This document shows, piece after piece, positions 28,982 to 38,185 of a DNA stretch of 64,000 bases (positions are counted from its first letter, which is position 1; each line of letters begins with the position of its first letter). The notes below the pieces were generated by a model. The model had not been told where the DNA came from. It ran no database searches and saw only the letters and a list, made by a program, of their open reading frames with translations. This DNA comes from Dactylococcopsis salina PCC 8305. Lineage in GTDB: Bacteria > Cyanobacteriota > Cyanobacteriia > Cyanobacteriales > Rubidibacteraceae. Made by a program: the position numbers and the translations under genes. Location of the stretch: assembly GCF_000317615.1 (NCBI RefSeq), contig NC_019780.1, positions 2,439,840 to 2,503,839 on the forward strand, read 5' to 3'.

Positions 28982-29716
28982 ATGATTGAACCTTTATTCT
29001 ATGAATATCCTCCTCGACAAATCGGGAGATTAATTAAACGCTACAAACGCTTTCTCGCTGATATTGAACTTGATTCTGGAGAAATAATTACCGCTCATTG
29101 TCCTAACACCGGTCCGATGACAGGAGTTTGTACTCCTGGCAGTTCCGTTCTCGTTTCCTATAGTGATAACCCGAAACGGAAACATTGCTACACTTGGGAA
29201 GCGATCGAGGTTAATGATACTGTTCCCACTTGGGTGGGAATCAACACCGGCTTACCGAACCGCGTGGTTAAATTTGCTTTAGAAAATCATCTTTTACCAG
29301 AGTTAGCTAATCGTTATGACAGAGTTCGTCCCGAAGTCCGTTATGGGGAAGAGAATAAAAGTCGGATTGATTTTTTATTAACCGAAAAAGAAGAAAAACC
29401 CATTTATTTAGAAGTTAAAAATGTCACTTGGTCAAAAGAAAGACAGGCTTTATTTCCTGATACTGTTACCACTCGTGGACAAAAGCACTTGCGAGAATTG
29501 ATGGCGATTTTACCCGACGCAAAACCCATTATGTTGTATTTTATTAATCGTGGAGATTGTACCAGTTTTGCAGCCGCAGAGACTGCTGATCCCACTTATG
29601 CTAAATTATTGAAGGACGCGATCGAGCAGGGAGTAACCATACTTCCTTATCGCTTTCAACTAACACCAAAAGGCTATAAATTTTTAGGACAAGCAGAACT
29701 AATTCGGGCTTGCTGA
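28982..29716 (+). CDS. sfsA: DNA/RNA nuclease SfsA family protein
   Basis: 244 residues, full length. Begins MIEPLFYEYPPRQIGRLIKR YKRFLADI, with the OB-like N-terminal part (CPNTGPMTGVCTPGSSVLVS) and the C-terminal nuclease-like core RIDFLLTEKEEKPIYLEVKN VTW. The D...E-x-K there is the family's PD-(D/E)xK-like motif. SfsA was named for sugar fermentation stimulation; a nucleic-acid role is suspected, not settled. The ATG follows the rre1 stop directly (TAAATG), so the two are translationally linked. Its last codons (IRAC) overlap the convergent sbcD by 18 bp within a transposon-end-like sequence. Confidence 0.93.
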   Translation: MIEPLFYEYPPRQIGRLIKRYKRFLADIELDSGEIITAHCPNTGPMTGVCTPGSSVLVSYSDNPKRKHCYTWEAIEVNDTVPTWVGINTGLPNRVVKFALENHLLPELANRYDRVRPEVRYGEENKSRIDFLLTEKEEKPIYLEVKNVTWSKERQALFPDTVTTRGQKHLRELMAILPDAKPIMLYFINRGDCTSFAAAETADPTYAKLLKDAIEQGVTILPYRFQLTPKGYKFLGQAELIRAC

Positions 29717-30961
29717 AAAAGTCCATTGGTCGGTGTGGTTCGGGAGTCCTCCTAATAATTTTTCCGCCTCTGCCAACATTTCTTCGGAAACTTCTTTGAG
29801 ATCATCGCGGTTGTCTAAGTAAGTTTTGAGAGCAGACATGGGATCAAGGGCGACTTGTTCCCCTAATTCGGGAAGGCGAGGACGGGCAAGTTGACTGACC
29901 AATTCTGGGGTGATCGTATAACTATGGGCAAAACTGAGCGCTTTTTGCAGGGTGCGACTCTCAATTCGATCGAGTTGCTCGGAATGTAACTTATATTGCA
30001 GACGAACCACCGCCTCTGGATTTTTTTGACGTTCGATCGCGCTCAAAATTGTCTGTTGTGGATCATCTTTTTCCGTGACATCCACCTTAATCGTCAAAAA
30101 CGGGCGCACAGGTAGCGGACAAAACTGCCATTGCGTGTTTCCCTTCTCCAACTCAATCAACACATAGCCTTTATCCTCTTTCTCCTCACTAAAATCCACT
30201 CGTTCAATGCTTCCTGGATACACCACCGCTGGTTCTCCTTTCGGATTGAGATTTTGATGACGATGAACATGACCTAACGCCACATAATCAAACTCAGGAC
30301 GAATTAAAAACGAAACGGGAATCGTAAAGCCTTTCCCCACCGCTAAAAACCGTTCCGCCCCCAATTGAGCGCGATCGGCCATTAAATGCGCTAGTAAAAT
30401 CGTAGGTTGATCTGGATCAAGACGACGAATTTCCCCCTCTAAAATCGGCTGTAACTTTTGCAGTAATAACTGATTCACCGCTTCTAGAGATAACCCTTCG
30501 GTTTCTGGACGAGTGAGTAAAGCGGAATTGGTTAACCAAGGCAAAGTAATCACTTGTACCTCACCGTTAGCAGTATTGATGTGATGGGTTTCAATTCTAT
30601 CCCCAACAATAAACTTAGGAACACCTAACGTGCGGTATATGGAAAGACTCGCCCCCCCTTTTCCTTGCGAATGTTGATCATGGTTTCCCACTAATAAAAT
30701 CGTGGGAATTGCTGCTTGTACCAGACGACTAAACTCAGACGCAAACGCCTGTTGGATGTAGGGGGGTGGCGTGGCATCAGGGAAAGCATCACCGCCAAAT
30801 AAAACTAAATCTACCGGTTCACTGATTGCGCGATCGATGCACGATCGCAACGACTTCACGAAATCTTCGAGGCGTGTATTCAAGCCCGTTTCAGGATTAG
30901 TGCGACCATGAGACAAGCCACTACCGAGATGAATATCAGAAACGTGAAGAACTTTAATCAT
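29699..30961 (-). CDS. sbcD: Exonuclease SbcCD subunit D (Mre11-type phosphoesterase)
   Basis: 420 residues. Calcineurin-like motifs: [10 protein letters not shown] (D9, H11), [28 protein letters not shown] and ALGHVHRHQ, giving the two-Mn site. With SbcC it opens hairpins and processes DNA ends. sbcC is not adjacent. Upstream cysH overlaps by 4 bp (ATGA), so the two are co-translated. The C-terminal residues WTFSASPN are encoded by a sequence resembling a miniature-element end, shared with sfsA on the other strand. Confidence 0.92.
   Translation of the reverse strand: MIKVLHVSDIHLGSGLSHGRTNPETGLNTRLEDFVKSLRSCIDRAISEPVDLVLFGGDAFPDATPPPYIQQAFASEFSRLVQAAIPTILLVGNHDQHSQGKGGASLSIYRTLGVPKFIVGDRIETHHINTANGEVQVITLPWLTNSALLTRPETEGLSLEAVNQLLLQKLQPILEGEIRRLDPDQPTILLAHLMADRAQLGAERFLAVGKGFTIPVSFLIRPEFDYVALGHVHRHQNLNPKGEPAVVYPGSIERVDFSEEKEDKGYVLIELEKGNTQWQFCPLPVRPFLTIKVDVTEKDDPQQTILSAIERQKNPEAVVRLQYKLHSEQLDRIESRTLQKALSFAHSYTITPELVSQLARPRLPELGEQVALDPMSALKTYLDNRDDLKEVSEEMLAEAEKLLGGLPNHTDQWTFSASPN
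29701..29727. repeat. Solitary element-end-like sequence in the sfsA/sbcD overlap
   Basis: AATTCGGGCTTGCTGAAAAA plus GTCCATT matches the left end of the miniature element at 3444-3470 (AATTAGGGGTTGCTGAAAAA, GTTCATG) with few differences. It supplies the last codons and the stop codons of both convergent genes. Confidence 0.55.
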
Positions 30962-31716
30962 AATGAACTCGAATCAAAACTTTGTGCTTCCCCTGTTGTC
31001 TTTGGGAGATGAAGTCCGCATTCTTGTTTCATCCCCTGAAACCTTGTATCCCGTTCATGTTCATCATCAAGAGAAATGGGGCGACTAGAATGCCAATCTC
31101 CCACCGTCATATATCCCTGATCAAACAGAGGATGATAAGGAAGATCATACTCCACAAGATAACGATGAACATCTCGCGAATGCCAATGTAAGATCGGCAA
31201 TATTTTATAAATTCCCGACTGTTCACCAAGGCGAGGAAGTTGTTGACGATGTTCAGTTTGATCTCGTCGTAATCCTGCTAACCATGCGTTAGCGCCTAAC
31301 TCTTTTAAGGCTCTTTGCATCGGTTCAACTTTCCGCATTTGATCATAAAAATTTAAGGATTCCACATCATTTTTCTCCCACAGTTTTCCATACAATGCTT
31401 CCATACGAGCAGGAGAAAGATGGGATTGATAGACTTTTAAGTTAAGATTTAGTCTTTCGGTTAACTCTTGGGCAAAACGGTAAGTTTCGGGATGTAAATA
31501 ACCCGTATCTACCCAAATCACTGGAATCTCAGGAATAATACGAGTGACTAAATGCAACATTAACGCAGACTGAATACCGAAACTGGTACTCATCACTAAA
31601 CCGTCACCAAACGTATCTGCTGACCATTGAATGAGATGTTTTGCATCCACATCAGCGAATCGAGTATTGAGTTGGTCTAAATTAAGTTGAGGTTGCTGTA
31701 TCGTCGCAACAGTCAT
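30958..31716 (-). CDS. cysH: Phosphoadenylyl-sulfate (PAPS) reductase
   Basis: 252 residues from ATG 31716, chosen for the Shine-Dalgarno GAGGAG just upstream and because homologues begin near [20 protein letters not shown]. An in-frame start 159 bp further up is possible. PP-loop-type motif [29 protein letters not shown], and the C-terminal catalytic ECGLHLP. The position that in APS reductases carries the Cys-Cys pair reads [10 protein letters not shown], so no 4Fe-4S cluster is expected and PAPS is the likely substrate. Reduces PAPS to sulfite with thioredoxin. First gene of cysH-sbcD. Confidence 0.93.
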   Translation of the reverse strand: MTVATIQQPQLNLDQLNTRFADVDAKHLIQWSADTFGDGLVMSTSFGIQSALMLHLVTRIIPEIPVIWVDTGYLHPETYRFAQELTERLNLNLKVYQSHLSPARMEALYGKLWEKNDVESLNFYDQMRKVEPMQRALKELGANAWLAGLRRDQTEHRQQLPRLGEQSGIYKILPILHWHSRDVHRYLVEYDLPYHPLFDQGYMTVGDWHSSRPISLDDEHERDTRFQGMKQECGLHLPKTTGEAQSFDSSSL

Positions 31717-31917
31717 GGGGGTTAACTCCTCATGTTTTGGTTCAGGACAATGATTGTTTTCTTGGAGATGAGGGGATTGAGACGTGGTTTGATTCATGTA
31801 AAAGATCAAAGATTGAGTAAGCCACTGCTTTTCCCCATTCAGCTTATCACCTCCAATTCCTATCTTAAAACACAATCTCCCATAATCCGATCGGGAAACT
31901 GGAATTTAATTCTCTAG

Positions 31918-32160
31918 TGAGATCAACGATGAGTTTCCCCCCAAAGTTGGGGGGTAGGGGGGCGAAATTGATTTACCCCCTAAATACCCCAATTCTGGAG
32001 GACTTAATAAGTTTCCCCCCAAAGTTGGGGGGTAGAGGGGGCGAATTTGATCCAACTGGGTAAGTCCTGAGATCGTCGAGTCGTTCGCTGACAAACGCTG
32101 GTAAGATGAAGAATGTTTACAAATTGACAAACTAAAATATTTCTGTAAATTATCCAATTC
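31918..32160. repeat. Two C6/G6 palindromic elements upstream of the membrane-protein/amylase operon
   Basis: Two near-identical units lie at about 31937-31970 and 32008-32045, each CCCCCCAAAGTTGGGGGG followed by a G-rich arm and GGCGAA, with a half unit between them. No gene; the promoter of the next operon lies here or just after. Confidence 0.75.
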
Positions 32161-32173
32161 ACGATTTCAACCT

Positions 32174-33412
32174 ATGTTCGATTTGCCGAGTCTTTCTATT
32201 GACCCGATGGGAGTGCGATATGGTTCTAGTAAACTCTTTCAAATTTTAGTCCCACTCACCAGCTACATGGTGCTACGGGATTTATTCATCAAAAAATTAG
32301 TTCTCAGAGAAAAAGTCGTCGCAAAAATCAACCAAATCTTACCGCAAAACGAATTTTTTGAGCAGTTTCGCGCTGATTTACCAAAGATATTTGATCAAAC
32401 GGTTGGTTTTCTGTCTTGGAAAGTCGGATGCGATTTAGGCTTCTTTTTAATTGTTACTGGTTTAGGACCTTGGGAACGAGCGTTTACTTGGTCAGGATTA
32501 TTACCCTACACCATTATTCAATATTTTGTTTATTTCCTCATTGGACGACGGATGTTAGTGGATGGACAATTAAATCCTTTTAGTGAAAATCCGCCTCAAG
32601 CTAACACTCCAGAAGCGCGACCACGATGGAAACAAGTTCTCTCTAAATATCTCCATGAAGACTTAAATACAACCAATGAATATGTTCCTTTAAGACAAGT
32701 TTTCCTCAAACCTTTTGTCGATTATGGGGGATTAGTTTTAAGTTGGTCACTTTATAATGTGGGGATTTTCTTTTTCCAGTCGGGAGAATTAAATTTAGCC
32801 CCAGTGGTACAATTTACCTTTTATCAAATGCTCACGTTTTATTTAGTGAATACTTACGGTTATGTCATTGGTTATAATATCGGAGAATGGATGGAAAAAG
32901 GAATTAATCTTTTTGAGGAAAGTTTTGCTCGGTGGAAGCGTCAACAAGCTCATCTAGTAAATAAAGAAAAAAACAACACACCGCCAGTAATTGTATATAA
33001 ATTATCAAACTCAATTCAATTATTTTGGCAAGATATCAAGTATGCTTACCTATGGCGAATTGCTACGTTTTTAGGTCAGTATGGGATTGGGAGAAAATGG
33101 GTTTTAACGACGGTTAGCGGTGTTTTTGCTGTGGTTTTAATTGCACCAAGTTTTTCTAATGTGATGCTAAATTTAGGGAATGATGTTAGTGATTTATGGT
33201 TCGATCGAGTCGGACAATTAAATCAGGGACAATTAGCACAAATTGAACCCGCTATGTCTGATCAAATTAATCTCCCGAATTCGGAGGTGGTGATCGCACA
33301 ATTTCCTGAATTTTGGCAAGCACTCTATACACCGGAAACACAATTTGAGAACATAGCTTTAGATGATGTTTCTCCTTTAATGCAGGAAGCAAAATCGAAT
33401 ACGAATCGTTAG
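32174..33412 (+). CDS. Cyanobacterial polytopic membrane protein, function unknown
   Basis: 412 residues starting MFDLPSLSIDPMGVRYGSSK. Hydrophobic segments lie near ILVPLTSYMVL, VGCDLGFFLIVTGLG, YTIIQYFVYFLIG, GGLVLSWSLYNVGIFFF, FYQMLTFYLVNTYGYVIG and TTVSGVFAVVLIAPSF, about five or six in total, with long soluble parts between and an acidic C-terminus. No motif known to me. It ends 6 bp before the anchored GH13 gene, so the two are almost certainly one operon; a partner role in handling periplasmic glucans is conceivable but not shown. Confidence 0.78.
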   Translation: MFDLPSLSIDPMGVRYGSSKLFQILVPLTSYMVLRDLFIKKLVLREKVVAKINQILPQNEFFEQFRADLPKIFDQTVGFLSWKVGCDLGFFLIVTGLGPWERAFTWSGLLPYTIIQYFVYFLIGRRMLVDGQLNPFSENPPQANTPEARPRWKQVLSKYLHEDLNTTNEYVPLRQVFLKPFVDYGGLVLSWSLYNVGIFFFQSGELNLAPVVQFTFYQMLTFYLVNTYGYVIGYNIGEWMEKGINLFEESFARWKRQQAHLVNKEKNNTPPVIVYKLSNSIQLFWQDIKYAYLWRIATFLGQYGIGRKWVLTTVSGVFAVVLIAPSFSNVMLNLGNDVSDLWFDRVGQLNQGQLAQIEPAMSDQINLPNSEVVIAQFPEFWQALYTPETQFENIALDDVSPLMQEAKSNTNR

Positions 33413-33418
33413 GAAAAA

Positions 33419-35449
33419 TTGATTGTTATGGAAAGTTGTCGAAGAGGAGTTTTTATCTCCATTTTGGGAGTTTCAGTGTCGTTACTGGTTTTATTTCTAG
33501 TCGCAGTCGTCTTCTGGTCATTCCTATCTCTCACAAGAGGGAATGCTGTCGCTGGTGAGTTATCATCTCCCCTAGCATCAAATCAGATGGAAACTCAGTC
33601 GAAGAGTATCGGTAATTTAGAAAATGATGTCCTTTATTACATTGTGGTCGATCGATTTTTGGATGCTGATTCAAGAAATAATATTCCCGAGTTTGCGTTT
33701 GCGGAAGAGACTTCCGACTCGGAAAAACAGGTTTACAACCGCATGAATCAACTCTTACTTCGACATACTTACGATCCCACTCATCGCCACATGGGAATGT
33801 ATTGGGGAGGAGATTTAGAAGGGGTGATTCAAAGATTAGATTACTTACAAGATTTAGGAGTAACTAAACTGGTTCTTTCTCCCATTCAAGATAATTCTAA
33901 CGGCTTGTTTTATCATCCTGACATTAAAACCTACCTTTATCGCAATAAAACAGAAGAGGTGAACGATGATTTTTATAGTCATGTTTCCACTCCCTATCAT
34001 GGCTATTGGACAAAAGATTGGTTTGAGATTGATGAGCATTTTCGCTCACCCGATGATGAAGGCTTCGATCGCTATCGAGTGTTTCGCAGATTACTAAATG
34101 AAGCAGGTAAGCGCGGTATTGGGATCATCTTAGATTTAACCATGAATCAAACCGCACCCGGACACATTTCCACAGAACCGCCAAATTTAGGAACAGGTGG
34201 CTTCTTATTTGGAGAGTCTTGGTTTGCGGATAATGGCGATGTCTATCGTCACGGAAAACGAGTGGCGACGCATTGGGACCCGAAAACAGGGGAACGTGAT
34301 CCCCAAGGTTGGTTTCACGAACCGAAAATTATTTGGGATTTTGATACCGCTTCTAAGGAGTTAATTGAGGAGGGACAAATTAGCGGCGGAATGCCTGATT
34401 TAAACCAAGATGCGCCGCCAGTGAAACAGTATTTATTCGATGCGGCGAAGTTTTGGTTAACGTTTAATCAAGATCAATATCCCATTGCTGGTTTCCGTTT
34501 GGATGCGGTGAAACATATCAATGAACGCTTTTGGCAAGAGTTTGAAGCGTTTGTTCTCTCCATTAATCCTGATGCGGTGCTACTGGGAGAATATTTCGGC
34601 GGTGGTTATCGTGCTGAGAAAAGTATTGATTTTTTACGGAAAACTGACAACATCACTCAGTATGATTTTAATTTGAGTGAAGCAGCGCGACGGTTTTTTG
34701 CGCGCGATCGCGGTTGGGATGGACGCACTTATATTTTGCGAGAAACAACACTGGGACGGAAAGGAAATTATTACAACTATGATGCGATCAGTCGCTTTTT
34801 CCACTGGATATTTAATCCCGCGCAAACTCTAGAAATTCCCACCGCGTCTTTAGATGCGATTCCCAACGAAGAAGCGAAAGGTTGGGTGAGTTTTGTGGAA
34901 AACCATGATAAACCACGCTTAAAAACCTATTACCCTGAAATTTCTGATCAGGGTTATGAAAGTTTGATTGAGTTCCAGTTTATGGCGCGAGGCGTTCCTT
35001 TGATTATGTATGGCGCAGAAACCGCGCTAGGGATTCCCTATCATCCTGAACATGAGGGGTTATTTGGGGCTGGGGGTGATCCCTTTAATCGCCCGATGAT
35101 GATTTGGCCCGGCAGTCAAGGTTGGAAAGAAGAGATTTATCAAGCAACGAAACGGATGGCCCATTTACGACAAGACTATCCCGTGCTGCGCTATGGAGAC
35201 ACTCGTTATTTGCTGCCAAACGGGGCGAGTCAGAAGGAAGATATCTTTATGTTGAGAGAAGCAGATGAAACCTCAGCACGGCTTCTCTATGCGTATTCCA
35301 CCGCAGGAGGGGAGTTTTTACTTTCCTTTGAGGAGGAAGGGGTTAAACAGTGTCGAGTGGTGGATACAGATCAGAACTTAGAATTGGTGGATGGGATGCT
35401 ACCCGTGAAGTTACAACCAGAAGAAGCGAAGGTGTTTGTTTTGCGTTAA
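33419..35449 (+). CDS. Membrane-anchored GH13 alpha-amylase-family enzyme
   Basis: 676 residues. One N-terminal hydrophobic segment (VFISILGVSVSLLVLFLVAV VFWSFL) looks like a signal anchor, placing the enzyme outside the plasma membrane. The barrel begins DVLYYIVVDRFLD; GH13 regions: LDLTMNQTAPG (I), GFRLDAVKHI with nucleophile Asp (II), LLGEYFGG with acid Glu (III), FVENHDKPRL with Asp (IV). The set is complete, so it should be active. A GTGGFLFGESWFADNGDVYR insert is unusual to me. CGTase or maltogenic-amylase relatives are closest by motif; product specificity is unknown. A hairpin follows the stop. Confidence 0.87.
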   Translation: MIVMESCRRGVFISILGVSVSLLVLFLVAVVFWSFLSLTRGNAVAGELSSPLASNQMETQSKSIGNLENDVLYYIVVDRFLDADSRNNIPEFAFAEETSDSEKQVYNRMNQLLLRHTYDPTHRHMGMYWGGDLEGVIQRLDYLQDLGVTKLVLSPIQDNSNGLFYHPDIKTYLYRNKTEEVNDDFYSHVSTPYHGYWTKDWFEIDEHFRSPDDEGFDRYRVFRRLLNEAGKRGIGIILDLTMNQTAPGHISTEPPNLGTGGFLFGESWFADNGDVYRHGKRVATHWDPKTGERDPQGWFHEPKIIWDFDTASKELIEEGQISGGMPDLNQDAPPVKQYLFDAAKFWLTFNQDQYPIAGFRLDAVKHINERFWQEFEAFVLSINPDAVLLGEYFGGGYRAEKSIDFLRKTDNITQYDFNLSEAARRFFARDRGWDGRTYILRETTLGRKGNYYNYDAISRFFHWIFNPAQTLEIPTASLDAIPNEEAKGWVSFVENHDKPRLKTYYPEISDQGYESLIEFQFMARGVPLIMYGAETALGIPYHPEHEGLFGAGGDPFNRPMMIWPGSQGWKEEIYQATKRMAHLRQDYPVLRYGDTRYLLPNGASQKEDIFMLREADETSARLLYAYSTAGGEFLLSFEEEGVKQCRVVDTDQNLELVDGMLPVKLQPEEAKVFVLR

Positions 35450-35471
35450 GCATCGAAACGCAACGGTTGAC

Positions 35472-35490
35472 CTGATCTAATTTAGATCAG
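35472..35490 (+). terminator. Possible terminator after GH13 gene
   Basis: Perfect palindrome CTGATCTAA T TTAGATCAG, 9-bp arms, followed by ACATCCTTTTA. The U run is short, so terminator strength is uncertain. Confidence 0.5.
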
Positions 35491-35553
35491 ACATCCTTTT
35501 AGAGGTTCTATAATTTAAATGAGTTAACAATTTTAATTGTAGTTAATTACCTG

Positions 35554-36114
35554 ATGCCTGAAAATAATACAGAGAATCCCTGGGTGGAAGGAGTGAAAAC
35601 CTTAGCCTTAAGTGCCGTTTTAGCGTTTGGTGTTCGGACATTTGTCGCCGAAGCACGTTATATTCCTTCGGAGTCGATGTTACCCACCTTAAAAATTAAT
35701 GATCGTCTCTTGATTGAAAAAATTGGTTATCGCTTCACCACTCCAGAGAGAGGAGATATCGTTGTTTTTTCCCCAACTCCCGCTTTAGAAAGCCAAGGCT
35801 ATTCTGATGCGTTTATTAAACGAGTGATTGGCTTACCCGGAGAAACGATAGAAGTCAGAGGAGGAGTGGTTTTTGTTGATGGTGAAGCACTTTCCGAGAA
35901 ATATATCGCCGATGAAGCCGATTATGATTTTGGTCCGGCGACTGTTCCCGAAAATCAGTATTTAGTTTTGGGAGATAATCGCAATAATAGTTATGATTCC
36001 CATTATTGGGGATTTCTCCCCCGTGAAAACATTATTGGTCGCGCTGCGGTGCGGTTTTGGCCCCTCGATCGAGTTAGTCTCATTGACGATCCCTCCTATC
36101 CGACTAATCCCTAA
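35554..36114 (+). CDS. lepB: Signal peptidase I
   Basis: 186 residues, the compact form. One N-terminal membrane anchor (VKTLALSAVLAFGVRTFVA), then catalytic Ser41 in PSESMLPTL and Lys89 in FIKRVIGLPGE, with the later boxes GDNRNNSYDS and GFLPRENIIGRAAVRFWP. It removes signal peptides from exported and thylakoid-lumen proteins. It may serve the secreted proteins of the neighbourhood, but as a housekeeping gene it need not. It ends in a hairpin shared with the convergent DUF2949 gene. Confidence 0.96.
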   Translation: MPENNTENPWVEGVKTLALSAVLAFGVRTFVAEARYIPSESMLPTLKINDRLLIEKIGYRFTTPERGDIVVFSPTPALESQGYSDAFIKRVIGLPGETIEVRGGVVFVDGEALSEKYIADEADYDFGPATVPENQYLVLGDNRNNSYDSHYWGFLPRENIIGRAAVRFWPLDRVSLIDDPSYPTNP

Positions 36115-36127
36115 ACTTTAGGGATTA
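36105..36127. terminator. Bidirectional hairpin between lepB and DUF2949
   Basis: TAATCCCTAA-ACT-TTAGGGATTA: 10-bp perfect arms overlapping the lepB stop codon (CCC TAA) and reaching the stop codon of the convergent gene. A U-rich tail is poor on both sides. Confidence 0.55.
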
Positions 36128-36316
36128 AACGGTTTCTAGCCAATCGTAAATTCGTTCCAGTTGTTCTAGTGTAATCAGACCATATTGCCACAGTAACATC
36201 GGCAAAGGGTCGGTGTTACGCTGGGAGTAACGTTGCGCGATCGCGATCGAGTCGTTGGAAATGGCTAATTCTTCTTTTAAAAACCGTAGAAATTTGGCAT
36301 AAGTTGTTGGCATCAT
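36125..36316 (-). CDS. DUF2949 small protein
   Basis: 63 residues: MMPTTYAKFLRFLKEELAIS then LPMLLWQYGLITLEQLERIY DWLE. The pattern FLxxELxIxxxSIxxAxR...LPMxLWQYGLxTLxQLxxIFDWLE is the cyanobacterial DUF2949 family. All-helical, soluble, unknown role. Strong GGAGG upstream (AAGGAGG, about 36327-36333 read on the minus strand). Confidence 0.88.
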   Translation of the reverse strand: MMPTTYAKFLRFLKEELAISNDSIAIAQRYSQRNTDPLPMLLWQYGLITLEQLERIYDWLETV

Positions 36317-36767
36317 TGTTTTTTTCCTCCTTGATATATTAGGAGTAGGTTATAGACAGAAACTGAGTGAGTTCTGAGTTAAGGGGGAAACGTTGCTGAG
36401 TTTTTCCTTCTGTGAGAAGGATTAATTTTCGCAAAAAACAGAAGGATTCGTCATTTTAACCTTTTCTGCCCCTTTTTTGATTTCCCCTTAACTTTTCCTT
36501 AATTTTGTTAAAACTGCTTTAGTAAAACCTTAAACTTAAGAAGCGATCAGCACCACTGAAGTTCCAGCTTACGATAGTTAGTTAGTTAACGAGTTTAGAT
36601 TAAATTAATCTTTTAATAACTCTACCCACTGGTTGATCCTTTTTCGTTTCGGGATCAGCATCAGGGTCGAGAAAAGATGAACGAGTTATATTATGTTAAA
36701 CCTTAATTGTACCAACAAGTATTAAAATATGCAAGGACAGCAAGGTTAAAAAGGTTAAGGTTTGTTA
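36317..36767. other. Gene-free stretch, AT-rich
   Basis: 450 bp between divergent DUF2949 and the photosystem I factor. It contains T-rich CCTTAACTTTT/CCTTAATTTT/CCTTAAACTTAAG repeats (about 36485-36540), a GGATCAGCATCAGGGTCG run, and no coding signal. Promoters for both genes are expected here. Confidence 0.5.
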
Positions 36768-37349
36768 ATGTGGAACGCAAAAATAACGATAAATAAGCGA
36801 CGATCGATGCTCGGTCTAGTATTGGCAACAATCACAGCATTTTGGTTCGTTCTCACACCAAGCGCGATCGCGTCTCTGGATGACGATCGCTATGATGGTA
36901 ATATTTTCGCCCTGTATGCGGGAAATGGCTCGTTAGTCCCTCCGAGAGTAACCCTTGCGGAATCGATGAAAGGGGGAAAACCAAGTTTACTGGTATTTTA
37001 CTTAGAAGATAGCAAAGACTGTAAAGCGTATTCGATCAACGTTTCAGAGTTACAACGATATTACGGTCGCGCCGCCAACTTTATCCCCATTAACGTGGAT
37101 ATGTTAGCGGATAAAACCGACTTTTCTCCCACCGAAGCGGGGTATTATTATCGCGGTTTCGTACCGCAAACCGTGATTATTGATCAGGAGGGAAAAGTGG
37201 CGTTTGATGAAATCGGACAAGTCAGTTTTGAAACCGTTGACGCAGCGTTTCGAGAAGTGTTTGATTTACTTCCTCGTTCTGAATCGAAAGAATTAAAACG
37301 CCGTTCCCTGAATAATATCAACGTGGGATTACAAGAAGAAGAAGACTAA
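36768..37349 (+). CDS. Thylakoid photosystem I accumulation factor (Slr1796-like, thioredoxin fold)
   Basis: 193 residues from ATG 36768. A signal sequence or anchor (MLGLVLATITAFWFVLTPSA IASL) precedes a thioredoxin-like domain: KPSLLVFYLEDSKDCKAYSI, RAANFIPINVDMLA, YRGFVPQTVIIDQEG. Only one cysteine is at the active-site position (DSKDCKAYS), so a classical CxxC redox function is not expected. It resembles the cyanobacterial protein named from Slr1796, whose loss lowers photosystem I. Likely lumenal or membrane-tethered. Charged, acidic tail (LNNINVGLQEEED). Confidence 0.82.
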   Translation: MWNAKITINKRRSMLGLVLATITAFWFVLTPSAIASLDDDRYDGNIFALYAGNGSLVPPRVTLAESMKGGKPSLLVFYLEDSKDCKAYSINVSELQRYYGRAANFIPINVDMLADKTDFSPTEAGYYYRGFVPQTVIIDQEGKVAFDEIGQVSFETVDAAFREVFDLLPRSESKELKRRSLNNINVGLQEEED

Positions 37350-37365
37350 CTTAATTTGAATGAGT

Positions 37366-37440
37366 TTCGCCCCCCTAACCCCCCAAATTTGGGGGGAATT
37401 AACTAATAAAGTCCCCCAGAATTGGGGGATTGAGGGGGCA
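37366..37440. repeat. C6/G6 palindromic repeats
   Basis: Two units back to back (CCCCCCTAACCCCCC AAATTTGGGGGG and CCCCCAGAATTGGGGGATTGAG GGGG) between convergent genes. They may act as a terminator on either strand. Confidence 0.75.
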
Positions 37441-37456
37441 ATTCCGTAACTCCAGC

Positions 37457-37744
37457 TTAACTCTGTTGCTGATCTTGTAACCACTGGATTCCTGTTTGTA
37501 CCGCCAATAAAAATAATCCCACAGCCACTAAAATAAATATGGCAGTTGCTAAAACCCCCATTCCCATCACTAAGGTTCGCACTGCTACCGCGATCGTGGC
37601 TGCGGTTTGATTGGTATCGGGAAGCGGTTGTTCGGCATAACGAGCAATAATGGCGATCGTGAGTCGGTAGAGGGGAAAACTCAAGCCTCCTGCAATCACT
37701 GATCCGAGTAAAGCATTTCTAAGGGTTGTGGCGTGTGAGGTCAT
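37457..37744 (-). CDS. DUF3082 membrane protein
   Basis: 95 residues with two membrane helices: NALLGSVIAGGLSFPLYRLT IAI and TLVMGMGVLATAIFILVAVG LFLL, separated by a polar loop (ARYAEQPLPDTNQTAATIAV). This is the cyanobacterial DUF3082 family. Role unknown; both ends are short and polar. Convergent with the PSI factor gene, divergent from DUF3110 by 62 bp. Confidence 0.85.
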   Translation of the reverse strand: MTSHATTLRNALLGSVIAGGLSFPLYRLTIAIIARYAEQPLPDTNQTAATIAVAVRTLVMGMGVLATAIFILVAVGLFLLAVQTGIQWLQDQQQS

Positions 37745-37806
37745 AAACTATGCCAAAATTGATTACAAAGTGATAAAAACTGAATTCGAGGGATATAATT
37801 CGCATT

Positions 37807-38175
37807 ATGCGTGTCTATGTAATATTATTCAATACGGGAAGCGAAAACCAAGGCATTCACTCTCTGAAAATGGGCGATCGAGATATTGTTTTGATGTTTG
37901 AATCAGAAGATGATGCCACTCGTTTCGCTTTAATGTTAGAAGCGCAAGACTTCCCAACACCTGCTGTAGAAGAATTGGATGCTGAGGAAATTGAAGCCTT
38001 CTGTGCAGAAGCGGGTTATGAAGCGCGACAAATTCCCCAAGGAGAATTAATTACTCCTCCTGAAAGTACGGTCGAACAAACGGATTGGACGCTAGAAGAG
38101 AAAACTAATTCTCCTCAACCTTCAACCACTGATAATTTAGACGATGTTCGTCGTCGCTTGGAAAATTTACTTTAA
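37807..38175 (+). CDS. DUF3110 protein
   Basis: 122 residues. MRVYVILFNTGSENQGIHSL, DRDIVLMFESEDDATRFALM LEAQDFPTPAVEE and EIEAFCAEAGYEARQIP define the cyanobacterial/plastid DUF3110 domain, an alpha/beta sandwich. A linker ends in LDDVRRRLENLL, a short helix motif that also ends other cyanobacterial proteins, including one at 61639-62148 (LDEIRNRLDGI). Unknown function. murQ starts 10 bp downstream, so they form an operon. Confidence 0.87.
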   Translation: MRVYVILFNTGSENQGIHSLKMGDRDIVLMFESEDDATRFALMLEAQDFPTPAVEELDAEEIEAFCAEAGYEARQIPQGELITPPESTVEQTDWTLEEKTNSPQPSTTDNLDDVRRRLENLL

Positions 38176-38185
38176 TCTCTAAACT

